Notes: a model not told the origin generated them from the letters alone. A stretch of DNA of 64,000 nucleotides from Corythucha ciliata (GCA_038030265.1 CM075940.1:17869604-17933603), one strand, 5' to 3'. Positions 43,086 to 55,209 are shown, counted from the stretch's first letter. Translations and numbers: made by a program.

Positions 43086-46000
43086 TCTACCCCGTTCGCC
43101 TTGGATTCCTATGACAAATATGTACTCGCGATTGCTACCCTTCAAATAATTGAAGTTCCCCGCCCCCTGCTCACGAAACAATTATTTTGAGCCAGAAATG
43201 TCCCACAAATTGGCGTAGGGTTGTCCGTTCGTCTAGGGAACTGGATTGCTCAGTTCGAAAATTGGTTGCTTCTCCAATTCCCATCCAGCACTGAATCCGC
43301 AAAATGGGGCCGCACAATTCAAGTCCAAGCTGCCCCACTATGTATTGAGTCGAAAAATTCAGCCGAAACCAACGAAAAAGCAAAGCGATCGTTTTTGGCC
43401 ACTTGGAGATGCGCAGAGGGCTTCTCAGGGGCGTTATGGCCGGGACGCGGCTGTACGGCGTCCGGCTCAAATTGTAACACTTTAAAAAAAGGACACTAAA
43501 AATGAACCCCTGGGTGATTTTGGCATGGTCAAAATTTAAAGTTGCACGAAATCGCTTGTATTTTTTCATACGAACCGTTGAATCGGTTCTCCCCATAATG
43601 GCGCCGTTTTTGTCCGGGCTCCTCTCTCCTGACACAGTGGCTGGCAATACCCTTGTGCTCGTCCATAACACATCTTGAAAGGTTTCGGTCACTCAAGACT
43701 GTCACTTGTCGTCAGTGAAAGCAAGTTGAAGGGTTGGGGGAGTCACAGACAGTTCCTGTAACGGACAGTGACATAATTCTAATCATTATCATAAGATATT
43801 AATCCAATTTCAAGCTACTTTAAAGCTTCTCAGTTTAGTAAAAGCAAAGCTCGTACAATACGAGAAAAGACAGCTCAGGATACCCTCAATCCCCCCCCCC
43901 ATCAATGAAGGGTGGGCTATGAGACCTACAGCCTCCCTCCTCCGTTCTCACCAAAGCATTCCAACTACACCGCACCCCATTGTTCTTGTGAAACAAAAGC
44001 TCCCCGCTAAGAGATACACCACTTTGTACGATAACACCCGAGGGTATCCATTAGATTGCTCCTCGGTCTGAAGTACCCGGCAGATCGAAAAGCCTAACTT
44101 ATTTTTGTTTCACTCTTCCTCTTTATACTATACTAGTCTTACCTTCCCTAATACGAGTATTTATAAGGGAATTTAACGACATATTTAGAGTTTAAAGCAC
44201 TTTAACCCCCCCCCCCCACAAATAGCGTGTAAAAAGACATCTGTGAAAAGGAACGGGAAGGGGTTTAATTAGCTCTGGAGGTTTGCCTTATCGACGTCGT
44301 GACCCTAATGCATTTAACGGTTTCCTTATCAACTACCCAAGTTCTAAGGAGCGGTACATTCAATGTTCCTTTAGTATAAATCGCTCAAAAAGCAAACAAG
44401 TCAGACTGATTAATTTAAGTTGAATGGGATATCCTGAACTTACTTCTGTTGATTAATTAGTGACTGGTAAATTGGGATAAGGCGAGCTATTCAATGAGCA
44501 TTACCCTATTCGACTGGAACTTTTTTTCATAAGAGGAGGTGCGAAACCAAAGTGTTATTTTAACGAGAACGTCGAAAACTGTTGCTAATTTAGTTGGAAA
44601 TCAAACGAATCACACCCCTCTGTTCCGCTTTGTGGTCACGGTGGAGGCCTACCCTCCGAATTCTCATGTGCCAAATACAATAATTATTGTAATATGCTAG
44701 CAGGGGGAATGCTGTTTTGCTGATTAGGGAGCCCACCTCCCCTTTCCAGCATCATCATTTTTTGAGTTCCGTGCATTTAGTGGAATACAAATGACCCTCC
44801 CTTCTTCCCAGATCTTGATCCATTCTTTCCGCCACTTAAATAAATTTTAAAATACGGCTTGGTTCTCGGCACGAGAGAGTGATTCTATTAAAGAAAGTAA
44901 AGTAATTAAAAGTGGTTCTAAAATGAAAATGAGGCCTTTGTAATCAGTGCATGAGGAATTTCTTTTAATATTTCTTGGTCGAGCCAATAGAAAAAATAAA
45001 GAGTGAACGGGAAAATCACATAGGGGCCCAGAGCGAATACACTAAATAGATTTAGTACCCACGAATCTAAAAGGTCACGCTTCACGTGGGCTTATTAATA
45101 TTTGCAATCCTTTTCTCTGAATTTGAAATTCGAAACTCAAATCGTCTGTTCGACCTGAATAAACACTGTCTCAAAGAGGCGAGAACTCCGATTGATATTG
45201 TTATCGACTTCACTGTTTTCTTGCACCCTTTAATTCAAGTATTGACGGGGCTAGGGGCCTGACATTAAGGAAGGAAGTGCTAATGTGAAATCAATAAGCC
45301 CGTAAGCATGAGTTTTATGCACTTGTTGGCTTTTCAGCGTTAGAATTGGTCAAAAAATGAATAAAAGAAAGCAACGGAATAACATAACAGCACAGCGAAA
45401 ACATGGCTAACTCTCTTCACGCAATAAGACCGAATTCTTAGATTTGGGATTTGTGGAGTGGGTGATGGCCTCGTTATAAAGTTTCCCACAGTGCTCAGCA
45501 CAAATACGTTAAATCGTTAGGGCTAATTAGTTGGCCCCATTCTGATCTGCAAAACAGAAGCAAAAAACGTCAATGCTATGTTTCAAATTTAAGTGCAAGC
45601 ACAATTGTTTTGTCATTTTAATGGAAAAAAAAAATAATTGAAATGTCCTGAGTTTTTAAATAATGCAAGGACTCCGATAACTGATGAACCTACCAAACTT
45701 TACTTAAAACATATCAGATATTGAAAAACTTTTCTCTTTTATTCAAGTTCGAATGAAGCTAGCAGGAATATATTGGGAGGGGGGGTACAATAAAGTAATG
45801 AGCAAGACTGCTCCACACTGGGCTAGGGGAGAGTTTCTGTTCTTCCGGTTGCTCATAATTCATCATCGAATGAGATAAACACCTCTAGGAGCTTCCTCAA
45901 AACCCGAAAACCACCACGCTAATCGTGCTGGGCCTCAAAAAGGCCTGTCGGTGCTTAGCAACCAATGGATCACAAAAATTGAGGCAATTCTAAGCAGCTT

Positions 46001-46753
46001 CCGGTAATATGGGACCTCGGTCTGTCTCGTGATTTTAAAACACGGTGTCGACGCGGGGTTGGCTATATGAGTGACAAAGAAGAGAAGGCTCAGTCAGTTT
46101 TGATGCATCTTCAAGAAGCCACCTTTTTTTATCCCCCCCCCATTCCCCTTTCCCCCGCAAGACCATAGTTAGATTTAGTCATTCATAGCCCTAGTCAGCT
46201 CATTTTTCACTCCGTTGCTCCCCGTTGGAACGCAAATGAACGTTCCCTCAAGGCATGCCACGTGAAGAACGTTACCTTCTCTATCCAAGGATTCCCTTGG
46301 ATACCCGTGTAAAAATCCTTCTGAGTATTTTTTGTATTTGTTTTTAATATCACTACCTTAAATGTCATATTAACGTGTAAGTGTATTAAAGAAATAGCTG
46401 TTTTTTCCTTCAAATGTAATATTGATGTATGGGGTGGGGGAGGACCAAACGAAGGCCTGAATTATATTTTTTCCCAGTCTTTTCCGGGGAAACGAGCTTT
46501 CTTCTAAAGCAATAAATCACGTACACTTTCTCATTTTCGACTTGAGTTTTTTCTCCTTGAGTATATTTGATTGTCTTGTTCAATTCTTTTCTAATCACAC
46601 AAAAACGGTTTAAAGAAAATTGCTACGTCGGTGGCAGGGGGCGAAGATCTAAGAGCGTAACAGGGAGTTCGTGTTTTGTCCATAAAACCCGCAGTGTACA
46701 CGAACAGTTACATAGTGGCGAACTTGCTGGTATTTAAAACGTCGCGTAACTAC
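43086..46753. other. unassigned stretch
   Basis: Overlapping frames at 43171-43692, including a minus frame of 173 codons and a plus frame of 92, run antiparallel with no recognisable domain. There are C runs at 43891-43900 and 44206-44217. No gene supported. Confidence 0.3.
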
Positions 46754-47184
46754 TGTAACGGGGGGGGGGGTTCGGGGGCTTTTGGGGACCGTTACAGGGG
46801 AGGAACAGGACAAAATAATGAAATCACGAGTTAACACACTAAACTTTATTAACTTAACTAAGCAAACCAAAACCACTTACAATTATAACTATGTGACTAC
46901 TGGGGGGGGGGGGACACGATGGCTCCCAAGGTACAATTGAACAGGGCGAGATACACTTCCACGAGCCGATGGCTAGCGATCGACTCCTTTATTTCGGCAC
47001 TCCGTCCGCCTGGGAAACTCGGGATTGGGTAAGAGGGGAATTGAACTAGATTGCCTATTGCGACACTTGCCGTGCCGTTCAAGTGAGCTTTGATCTCTTT
47101 GCTCAGCCCCCTGTCCCATACCGTGATGTTGTTCAGCCTCGGGACCGGCAAGCTTTGTCCCTCTTGCGTAGCGCGCACGTTACA
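46754..47184 (-). repeat. 3' LTR of the non-coding retroelement
   Basis: 431 bp, starts TGTAACGG with G10 on the plus strand and ends CACGTTACA. Contains a G12 run at 46902-46913. The minus frame across it is an LTR translation. Confidence 0.85.
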
Positions 47185-48818
47185 TCCACCCCCTATCGTC
47201 CGGAGCCAGCGTCCTCGCTGGCTGACTAGCCTCCGTCTTGTCGGACGGGATGACGGTTTGGGGGGGGGGGGGCTCATTCGCTGGCGGGTGTTCGGGGCGG
47301 TCCTCCTTGGCATCGGTCTCGGTTTGGGGTCGTCGAGATGGGCTGAGCTGGCTCGTGATCGGGTCCCCGGCAAGTGTAGGCAGGGGAGAATCGGGTAATG
47401 GTGCTGGGAATGGGGGGGGGGATTAGAGGTTTAATTTAGATGGATGTCTTCCAGTGCGGCAGAAGTAGCCGAGAAAGGTCGGCCGCCCGGGACTCCATTG
47501 TGTGGGAATAAACACATAAAATAAAATGGGTACCTATACGTTAAATAAGCTAATAGTATTTACATAAGTAATAGTGTCTCTAGTATAAATGTCCTTTTCT
47601 TAGACCTAATTTTATGTAAAAAATACAATGAAATAAACGGCGGCGGCGCCGGGTTTTTATTCCTAGGTATTTGTATTGGAACATTTTACCCCATTTAATT
47701 TTCCTCTTCTGAGATGGGACAAAATTAGGTTGTAAACAGGCAATAAGGATTAAGCCCAAAGATTCCTTTCATTAATATGAAAAAAATAGACATTTAAATC
47801 CCAGCCTTCCTTCCTCTTTGCGAAGAGCCGATCAAAGAGGAATGAAGAGTACCCCCCTGCCCTTCCTAACGTCATCAAACAATAAAAGTCTTTTAGAGCA
47901 GGCGTCTTTCCCCACCAATAGGAAAATCATAGAAAAATTAATCGGTGGGAGAAACAATTTAATAACCCTGGAAAAGCCCTTCTCGATGCTTTTTTGGGCT
48001 CCCAGCGATACTGCATTCGATTTCCACGCTACCGATTTTAAAATCTGTTGTTGAGTTTCAAAAGTTACTTCTGACTTCAAATCTTTCAAATAAACGAGTT
48101 TTACATTCTGCAAGCTGCTTTACGAAAAAGGTCGGTACAGCCTTCTTATTAAGACACACAAACTTTTCCCCATTTTTATTCGGGACCCTTCAGGTTCCGT
48201 TTCGATAAAGATTTTTCGTTAAAAATTAATTTTGCTAACTACTTTCAAACAGTAAAAATTTGAGTTCATTAACTATTCCCCAATCGTTTCAATCTACCGT
48301 AAAATTGATAATTCGTTAAATTAAATATCCTCTTTGGAATAAAAATAAGTAAAGACATTTTATTGTTTTTAAAAATTGATTCTTGTAAAATCACCGCGTT
48401 ATCCTCATTGTCTGTAGCATTTGATATAAATTTCTTTCTAAAATTAACTTCAACATTCACGCACACTTTATATTTATAATTGTAATATTTTGAAAAAAAT
48501 AACGAGTCTTGTTCACAAACGTTAAACCAACGAAACCCTCTCGATTCTAGCCAAGCGAGTAAACGTTCCTTTTGTAAATTTAATAAATGAAAGTAAACTT
48601 TTCCGATCATTTAAAATATTGTTACAAGTATTGTTGTTTAAAAATCAAAAATCTAATAATTTAAAATATTAAATAAAATAATTCAAACTATTCCATCCTC
48701 GAAAGTCTTCACCAAACCTTTAATTTATAAATCCTTCCCGTATTATTTTTTTCCCCCCTAGACATATTCTAGACTAATTACCCTTGTTCGCTACGATTAA
48801 ACTGCTTAACGACTAAGA

Positions 48819-48870
48819 CTTACCTTATGGTCCAAAGTGGGCGTTGGGGTTCGAATCCCACTTCTGACAC
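48819..48870 (-). promoter_or_regulatory. tRNA-Leu-type primer-binding region
   Basis: The plus strand reads like the 3' half of a leucine tRNA, including GGTTCGAATCCCACTTCTGA. Because it sits right beside the 5' LTR of a minus-oriented element, it is best read as an unusually long primer-binding match and not as a tRNA gene. One base differs next to the CCA complement. Confidence 0.75.
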
Positions 48871-48875
48871 CGGTT

Positions 48876-49307
48876 TGTAAGGGGGGGGGGGGTTCGGGGG
48901 CTTTTGGGGACCGTTACATGGGAGGAACAGGACAAAATAATGAAATCACGAGTTAACACACTAAACTTTATTAACTTAACTAAGCAAACCAAAACCACTT
49001 ACAATTATAACTATGTGACTACTGGGGGGGGGGGGGGGACACGATGGCTCCCAAGGCACAATTGAACAGGGCGAGATACACTTCCACGAGCCGTTGGCTA
49101 GCGATCGACTCCTTTATTTCGGCACTCCGTCCGCCTGGGAAACTCGGGATTGGGTAAGAGGGGAATTGAACTAGGTTGCCTATTGCGACACTTGCCGTGC
49201 CGTTCAAGTGAGCTTTGATTTCTTTGCTCAGCCCCCTGTCCCATACCGTGATGTTGTTCAGCCTCGGGACCGGCAACCTTTGTCCCCCTTGCGTTGTGCA
49301 CGTTACA
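48876..49307 (-). repeat. 5' LTR of the non-coding retroelement
   Basis: 432 bp, nearly identical to 46754-47184 apart from the lengths of the G runs (G12 at 48881-48892, G15 at 49024-49038) and a few substitutions. This suggests a fairly recent insertion. Confidence 0.85.
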
Positions 49308-49529
49308 CTACTCTGTTCTCGGCAATTTTATAGCTAACGAATTTACGGGCTTATGTGTCGCCGTGACACACTGGCTATGCTGAGAAAACTCACTGAGACT
49401 CAAAAATTATTTTACTCCCCCCATGAATAGAACAAAGTTCACGTAACCAGATAGTCAAGTTTCATATGATTACTTTAATAGGTTAAATGTTTCAAGAAGT
49501 ATGAAAGTGCTCTTCATCTCTTTCCCGTG

Positions 49530-49661
49530 TGTAGTAAAGAAAGACCTTTTGTTGAAAGGTTTATTTCCTTCTTAATAAACTAAATGAATTTTAAGGGAAG
49601 TCATGTGAATATAAACAGAAGAGGAGGGGAGGAGAATCAACAATTTTAAAATTCTAGGACA
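49530..49661 (-). repeat. 3' LTR of gypsy element 4
   Basis: 132 bp. Its first bases (minus strand) are the target of the copia insertion; GGACA here is the left target duplication of copia. Confidence 0.85.
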
Positions 49662-49773
49662 TGTTGGATGACGGCATCATCTGTTGATTTAACAAATATA
49701 TGTTTTTATGCTTACTGATTACAAAATATAAAAAGACCAAAAAGTCGCTCCGCTCTTAATAAAACGTCTAATA

Positions 49774-49787
49774 GGTTATGGGCCCAG
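49774..49787 (+). promoter_or_regulatory. copia primer-binding site (initiator tRNA-Met half)
   Basis: GGTTATGGGCCCAG directly abuts the 5' LTR. Drosophila copia is known to be primed by a half-molecule of initiator tRNA-Met cut in the anticodon loop, and this is the same complementary sequence. Confidence 0.9.
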
Positions 49788-52296
49788 AACGCTTCCACTG
49801 TGCCATGGAAATTCAAGATAAGGATGCTAATGAAACTTGGCAAGTCATTGAAGGTCAACCTCCGGTAAACTCCGATTCGTTATGGAAGAAAAAAAACGCC
49901 TTGACTCAGACAACTATTTCCCTTAATATCGAAGATAGTCAAATAATCCACATTTGCAATTGCAAAACAGCTAAAGAAATGTGGCAGACCTTACAGAAAA
50001 TTCATGAACGGGCTAATTTATCGAACAAGAGGTACTTGTTAAGAAAATTGTACCAGTCACGTTTGACTGACCATCAGACGATGACAGAATACATTCATTC
50101 AACTCTGGAGCTCGTTGAAAAACTTCGCGGAATGGTGAAGAAATTAAAGATTTCCACGTAGCCGCACTCTTGTTAGGAGGGTTGCCCGATGAATTCGGTG
50201 CTCTGGTAACTGCTCTTGATGCTCGCCCTGACGACGAGCTTACTGTGGAATACGTTAGTGGCAAACTAGTAGTTGAATTCAAAAGAATAAGACTGAAAGA
50301 CAATGACAGGCTTAGAGAACCAGAAACCGCTTTGAAATTAGGGAGAAACCAAATGACAAAAGAAAGACTACGAATGACAGATTCGAAAGAATGCTTCTTC
50401 TGCAAGAAACGAAGCAACGTTAAATCCCAATGTTATCTCAGGAAACGTGGTACGGAACCGCATAATAATCCGCGACAAGAAGCAAGAACTGAAGCAAAAA
50501 ATGAATCTTCCGACTCAGAAGAGTTCTGTTTTTCGACCATGAGACGGCATTCGAAAGACTGGTTCATTGACTCTGGAGCTACGAGCCATATGACCAATGA
50601 TAAAAACAACTTATCGAATTACCGAAAAATCGCACCTGACAAAATCACAGTAGCGAACGGCCAATTCATAAGTTACGAGGGAATAGGTGATGCAAAATTG
50701 AAAATCAAAATTTCAAAATTCAAATCACAAAAAGTATTACTGAAAAATGTTTATTTTGTCCGGGAATTGGAGAATAACTTAGTATCAGTAAAAAATATGA
50801 CAGACGCCGGCTGTCAAGTTATATTTAACCGTCACTGCTGTTTGGTAAAACAAGGAACCAAAGTCGTTGCAAAGGCTCACACCGACAGCACTTTGTTGTA
50901 CAAATTACTAATTCACAATGAAACAATAAATTCAGTTCTTCGTTCATGTCACAATTGCATTCATACTTGGTACAGAAGGCTTGGGCATCGAGACCAAGAA
51001 GCCGTCAGAAAAGCTGTAAAGGAAAAATTAGTCTCGGGCATCAATATCAGGAAATGCAACCAAATTAAAAGATGCGTCAGTTGTATTAAAGGAAAACTAA
51101 AAGAAAAATCGTTCTCCAAATCCTCTGAAAATGGAGCAGCCTCCGTCTTGGATTTGATTCATTCGGATTTATGCGGTCCGATGAAAACTGAATCCCCAGT
51201 AAGGAAACGATATTTTTTGACTTTCACGGACGACTACTCCAGATTCACGACTGTTTACCTCCTTCGTGATAAGAGTGAAGTCCCGGAAAAACTTGAAGAG
51301 CTCATAGCTCTCGTGAAAAAAAAATTCAACAAGATACCAAAAGCGTTTAGATCTGACAACGGAAGGGAATATATTTCTGAAAAGACTCAGCGGGTCCTCA
51401 AAGATAATGGCATCGTTTTTCAACCTACTGTCCCAATGCCCATCACAGAATGGAGTTTCTGAACGAAAGAACAGATCACTCTGTGAAATGGCCAGGACAA
51501 TGCTATTTGACGCCAACTTGCCGAACAAGTACCGTGGAGAAGCCATCATGACTTCAAATTATTTGTTGAATATTTCACCTACAAAATCTGCTATAAAAAC
51601 ACCTTTTGAACTCAGGGAAGGAGACAAGCCAAACAATGACAACTTAAAAATATTCGGATGCGAAGCCTACGTTTATACACCGAAAGAAAAACGAACAAAG
51701 TGGGACGCAAGAGCACGCAGAGGTATCATGATCGGTTATTCCACGAATCGTACAGCTTATCGAATTTTGGATCCCACCACTGACAAAATAACAATAAGTA
51801 GAACAGTAGAATTTTTTGAATCCCCAGAACAAAGCATCAGGACATCATACCTAACATGTCATAACGAGTCTCCCATCACACCGGCACAAGAGTCAAACGA
51901 CAAAGGAAAATACATTAACTCGGAAAACATCATCATAACAAGAACGTTTGACGATAAGAAACAAATCAATTCAGGCAGAGAACGGAAAGAACAAGATGAA
52001 CATACACAACATCAAGAGGAAAACCCATTTCAAGAACAAGAAGTAAACACGGGCACTGTTCAAAGAGAAATCGTGGAAACACGACGAACCTCCAGTAGAC
52101 AAAGTAAAGGAATTCCTCCGAAAAGATGGGCCTATTTGTCTTCAGAATCAGACCGTGCTGATTCAACAACGGAGTCAAGTTCATGGTGAGGCTTCGGCTA
52201 CCTAAAGAAGAGCGTGAACGCTGAATTATCGTCAATCAGAGAGAAAGGAACGTGGACTGAAGTCGAGTTACCACCTGGAAAGAAGCCTATATCGCC
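49778..52296 (+). pseudogene. copia gag-protease-integrase-RT polyprotein, broken
   Basis: Gag: CAMEIQ, WQVIEG and ERANLSNKRYLLRKLYQSRL, with the N-terminus shortened. A frameshift near 50135 links to GLPDEFGALVTALDARPDDE. The knuckle CFFCKKRSNVKSQC has lost its histidine. Protease DWFIDSGATSHMTNDKNNL at about 50560 has DSG. GAG-pre-integrase: HTWYRRLGHRDQEAV with CVSCIKGK. Integrase core: LDLIHSDLCGPM, FRSDNGREY and, after a one-base frameshift at about 51443, SQNGVSERKNRSL, so all three acidic positions can be seen. A stop at 52187 lies before the RT start, GTWTEVELPPGKKPIS, where an internal deletion ends the gene at 52296. RT core and RNase H are gone. Confidence 0.9.
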
Positions 52297-52392
52297 GACG
52301 GCATCATCTGTTGATTTAACAAAAATATTTTTTATGTTTACTGATTACAAAAATACCTAAAAGTCGCTCTGCTCTTAATAAAACTTCTAATG
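52297..52392 (+). repeat. 3' LTR of copia element (lacks first 8 bp)
   Basis: Matches 49670-49773 (GACGGCATCATCTGTTGATT through TAATAAAAC.TCTAAT) with several substitutions and indels, so the insertion is not recent. Confidence 0.85.
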
Positions 52393-52397
52393 GGGCA

Positions 52398-54359
52398 TTC
52401 ATCCCTCCTACGATGTAATCGTCGTGCCATCTAGGAGATTTTCTCTCACGAGTTGAACGCCGCAGTTGAGGCTGTTCTGGCTTGTGATCAGGCCGTTCTG
52501 TTTCGCCTGGAGGTGGCGAGGAACCCGAATATAGGCAGAGTGTGAAATCTTGATCTTCTTGATGTGGATTTGGCTCAATAATTGGCTCGTCTTCCGTCAG
52601 AGTAGAGCGCATTTGAGTGGACGATGGAGCAAGGAGACGAACTGAAACAGTAGTTTCACGGCCATCTGGTAATTTTACATGAGCGTAGTCCGAATTACTT
52701 TCGAGCAACGTGACTTCTTTCTACAACTACGAGTGGGTCGAACTTGCTTCGACGTGAGAATTTTCAAAGTAAAACTGGTCGAGACTTACTCAACTACGAC
52801 GAACGGCGCATGTGGTGAAACATACGGTCGTGAGGAGCAGAGTTTGTAGATGAACACAATGAATACCGAATAGAATGAAGGACATCTTGCAAGACTTCTT
52901 CCCATTGTTCGATACGTAGACCTCGAGACTTCAAAGTTGGAGAGATACTAGACCAAAATAATGACGCCGTTATATCTCTCAACTGGTCCATGTCCATTTC
53001 CTTGAGGGTTGTAGGATGTCGTTCGGCTGGACGCAATCCCACATGAACTAAGAAATTCTTCAAGTTCCTTCGAGGTTAAGCTTGATTCCCGGTCACTGTG
53101 GATGTACCGTGTCATTCCGAAAATTGAGAAAATCTCCTGTAGTTTTTTTATTACTGTAGATGAAGTTATGTCTGTGCAAGGAAAGGCAAAGGGGAAACGG
53201 GAATATTCATCGACCACTGTAAAAATGTATTTGTTTCGTGATGTTGACGGAAGGGGGCCTTCAAAATCAACGTTTAGTCTTTCGAAAGGTGCTGTTGCTT
53301 TGACCAATGTTCCGTCGTTTTTATGGAATCTCGGATATAATTCACAGCAAGCCTTACATGAAGATGTGATTCGTCGGACTTGTTCAACAGAAAAAGGCAG
53401 ATTTTTAGTTCTGACCCAATGATAGAGGCGAGTAACTCCCGGATGACAAAGAGATTCGTGAAGTCTTGAAAGCTTTTCAAGAATTTGCCCAGGTTTTCGT
53501 CATGTTCCTGCTGAGAACGACCACATATCGTGACATCATCAAGATAGGCAAACGTACCTTTCAAGTTTTCACGTGAAATAACAGCATCCATGGAACGTTG
53601 AAATGCCGGGACGTCATTAGTCACGCTGAACGGAATGCGTCGGAACTGCCATAACTTCCCGCAGGCTTCAAAAGCAGTGTACGGGATGTCTTCAGCTTGG
53701 ATGGGGATTTCATGGTAAGCACTGCGCAAATCTACGGTGCTAAAAACAGTGTGTTTAGCCACTTCGTTTACGACAGTATCGATATTCGGAAGGGGATACG
53801 CGTCGAGTAGAGTAAATCTATTAATCGTTCTGGAATAGTCAATTACCATTCTTTTCTTTTGAGTGCCAGAAACAACAAGTACTTGGGCTCTCCATGGGGA
53901 GCTGCTCCTCTCGATAACACCCTCTTCGAGTAGTCTTTGGATTTCGGTTCTTCTATCTTCTGGAGAAGGGCTACGAGATTTAATAGCAATTGGTTTACAA
54001 TCTGGAATGAGAAATTCGAACAAGGAAGCAGGAGGAACATCAGCGGCTGTCAAGTTGCAGAAAGACAAAGGTTCTTTGTGGCCACCAAAATTAACACTAA
54101 TAGCAGAATGTCGTTGTAGGATGTCGTGACCGATAATTACATCGGTACAAAGATTTGAAAGCTCGCAGAATTTGGTGTGATTATGAAAATGACCGAGTAA
54201 TCGTAAGTCAACGAGACAATGACCTAGTATCGGTGAAGATAGAGAAGTATTAGCCATTGAGATTGAACCGGATTCTGAAAAAAGTCGTAATTGCAGTTTG
54301 TCTACGAGACGACTGTCAAGAAAACTAATTGAGCTGCCCGTATCTATAAGCGCTGTCAC
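52398..54359 (-). pseudogene. Ty3/gypsy pol: protease, RT, integrase, with internal deletion (gypsy element 4)
   Basis: The frame 54359-53274 starts in protease (TALIDTGSSISFLDSRLVDK, then DVIIGHDILQRHSAI). It continues through RT: PSPEDRRTEIQRLLEEGVIE, RRAQ-type fingers, RMVIDYSRTINRFT, TVDLRSAYHEIPI (motif A) and FAYLDDVTICG (YLDD active site). After GKFLK at about 53475 the RT thumb and RNase H are missing. In another frame integrase begins HESLCHPGVTRLYHW with CKAC, then LNVDFEGPL, IHSDRESSLTS and GPVERYNG (53310-52960), keeping the D, D, E triad, then a frameshift near 52960. The C-terminal tail 52708-52398 ends RRSTRERKSPRWHDDYIVGG. The copy is inactive but less decayed than its neighbours. 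Confidence 0.9.
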
Positions 54360-55209
54360 TAAATGGGAGTTGGTTCGACAGTTGTGGAAGATTTCTCAAG
54401 GCTACCGGGTAAAGACGCTAAAATAAAAGCCGACTGATGAGATTGAGGAAGCGAACTGACTCTTTTTGCAGCTGATTTGCAGACAGATTGGAAGTGACCT
54501 CTTTTTCCACATTTCAAGCAATCCGAATCACGAGCGGGACATTTGGTACGAGGGTGTCTAGCGTAGCCACAGAAATGACGTTTTTGAGAGTTGAATGACA
54601 CTGCAGCTGCTATATCCGAGGGGAACCCCGATTCGACTGGTGTATGAGTATCTCGAGCAGTTGTGAAAGAAACGCTGTGAGAGGGGTAAGATTGTACTTG
54701 GGTTTGGGCCATTTCAAGAGCTCGAGCTTGTTTCGTGGCTTCAGATAATGTCAATGAATAGTTTTCGAGCAATCGCCGTCGTATGGAATTTGAATTGAGC
54801 CTTTCAATGAATGAGTCTCTGATACATTCGTCTCGATACTCTGTAGATGTCACGGATTTGAATTGGCACGATTTACTTAGTCGATTCAGGGCTAACTAGT
54901 AGTCATCTACCGTCTCACTTGACAATTGAACACGAGAAGCAAGTACGTGGCGGGAAAAAATTTCATTGGTGGGCTTGTTGTAAATACTATTGAGAGTGAT
55001 TATGGCTGAGTCATAAGTGGGACACTCACTTACAGTGTCGTAAAGGATGGGGACACGTAGTTGACCAGAAGCTGTAATTTGTCTTCGTCTGATGCTCTAG
55101 CCGATGCGACGAAATTTGTGAAAGTTCAGAGCCAGTGTTTCCAATCTTGTGCCGAAGAGTTTGAATTTGATTGAACATCGAAACTTTCAGGTCGCAACAG
55201 CATGACCAT
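54360..55209 (-). pseudogene. Ty3/gypsy gag (gypsy element 4)
   Basis: A likely start ATG at 55209-55207 opens MVMLLRPESFDVQSNS, then QDWKHWL, VASARASDEDKLQLLVNYVS, DSAIITLNSIYNKPTNEIFS and HVLASRVQLSSETVDDY, with several frame changes and a stop near 54900. The frame 54853-54359 carries DECIRDSFIERLNSNSIRRR, then two knuckles: HFCGYARHPRTKCPARDSDC and CLKCGKRGHFQSVC, the second a perfect CCHC. This is the gag of animal gypsy elements that lack env. It directly precedes pol. Confidence 0.85.

Larger units (their letters stand above)
46754..49307 (-). mobile_element. non-coding two-LTR retroelement (LARD/TRIM-like), tRNA-Leu primed
   Basis: Complete by structure: two direct repeats of about 431 bp (46754-47184 and 48876-49307), ends TGTAAC/GTTACA, and a 4-bp duplication CTAC at 46750-46753 and 49308-49311. 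On the minus strand the 5' LTR is followed by GGTGTCAGAAGTGGGATTCG, the complement of a tRNA-Leu 3' end, and a purine tract GATAGGGGGTGGA lies immediately before the 3' LTR. The interior of 1.69 kb has no protease, RT or integrase. It has only an arginine/proline-rich stretch next to the 3' LTR (47373-47200, e.g. PTRRRLVSQRGRWLR), which resembles an integrase tail. It would need proteins from a relative to move. Confidence 0.85.
49662..52392 (+). mobile_element. copia element with truncated pol, inserted in gypsy LTR edge
   Basis: LTRs of only about 112 bp: 49662-49773 and 52297-52392. The second lacks its first 8 bp, because an internal deletion joins RT codons to the LTR. The 5' LTR begins TGTTGGATGACGGC and ends CTAATA. 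Immediately after it comes GGTTATGGGCCCAG, complementary to the anticodon region of initiator tRNA-Met, the copia primer. The target duplication is GGACA (49657-49661) against GGGCA (52393-52397), one change. The element sits at the start of the gypsy 3' LTR in opposite orientation. Confidence 0.9.

Noticed and set aside
43171..43692. 173-codon minus-strand gene
   Set aside because: An antiparallel frame is also open, no motif is visible, and I see no splice or regulatory context that I can support.
46897..47373. 158-codon minus-strand gene
   Set aside because: It crosses the LTR border; only the part beyond the LTR has a polyprotein-tail look, and that is described under the element.
48819..48870. 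Partial leucine tRNA gene on the plus strand
   Set aside because: Only the 3' half is present and it lies directly beside the 5' LTR of a minus-oriented element, in the place of the primer-binding site.
49662..52392. About 100-bp direct repeats flanking copia coding as a very long target duplication
   Set aside because: The left copy starts TGTTGG and is followed at once by the copia primer site; they are the copia LTRs. The real duplication is 5 bp.
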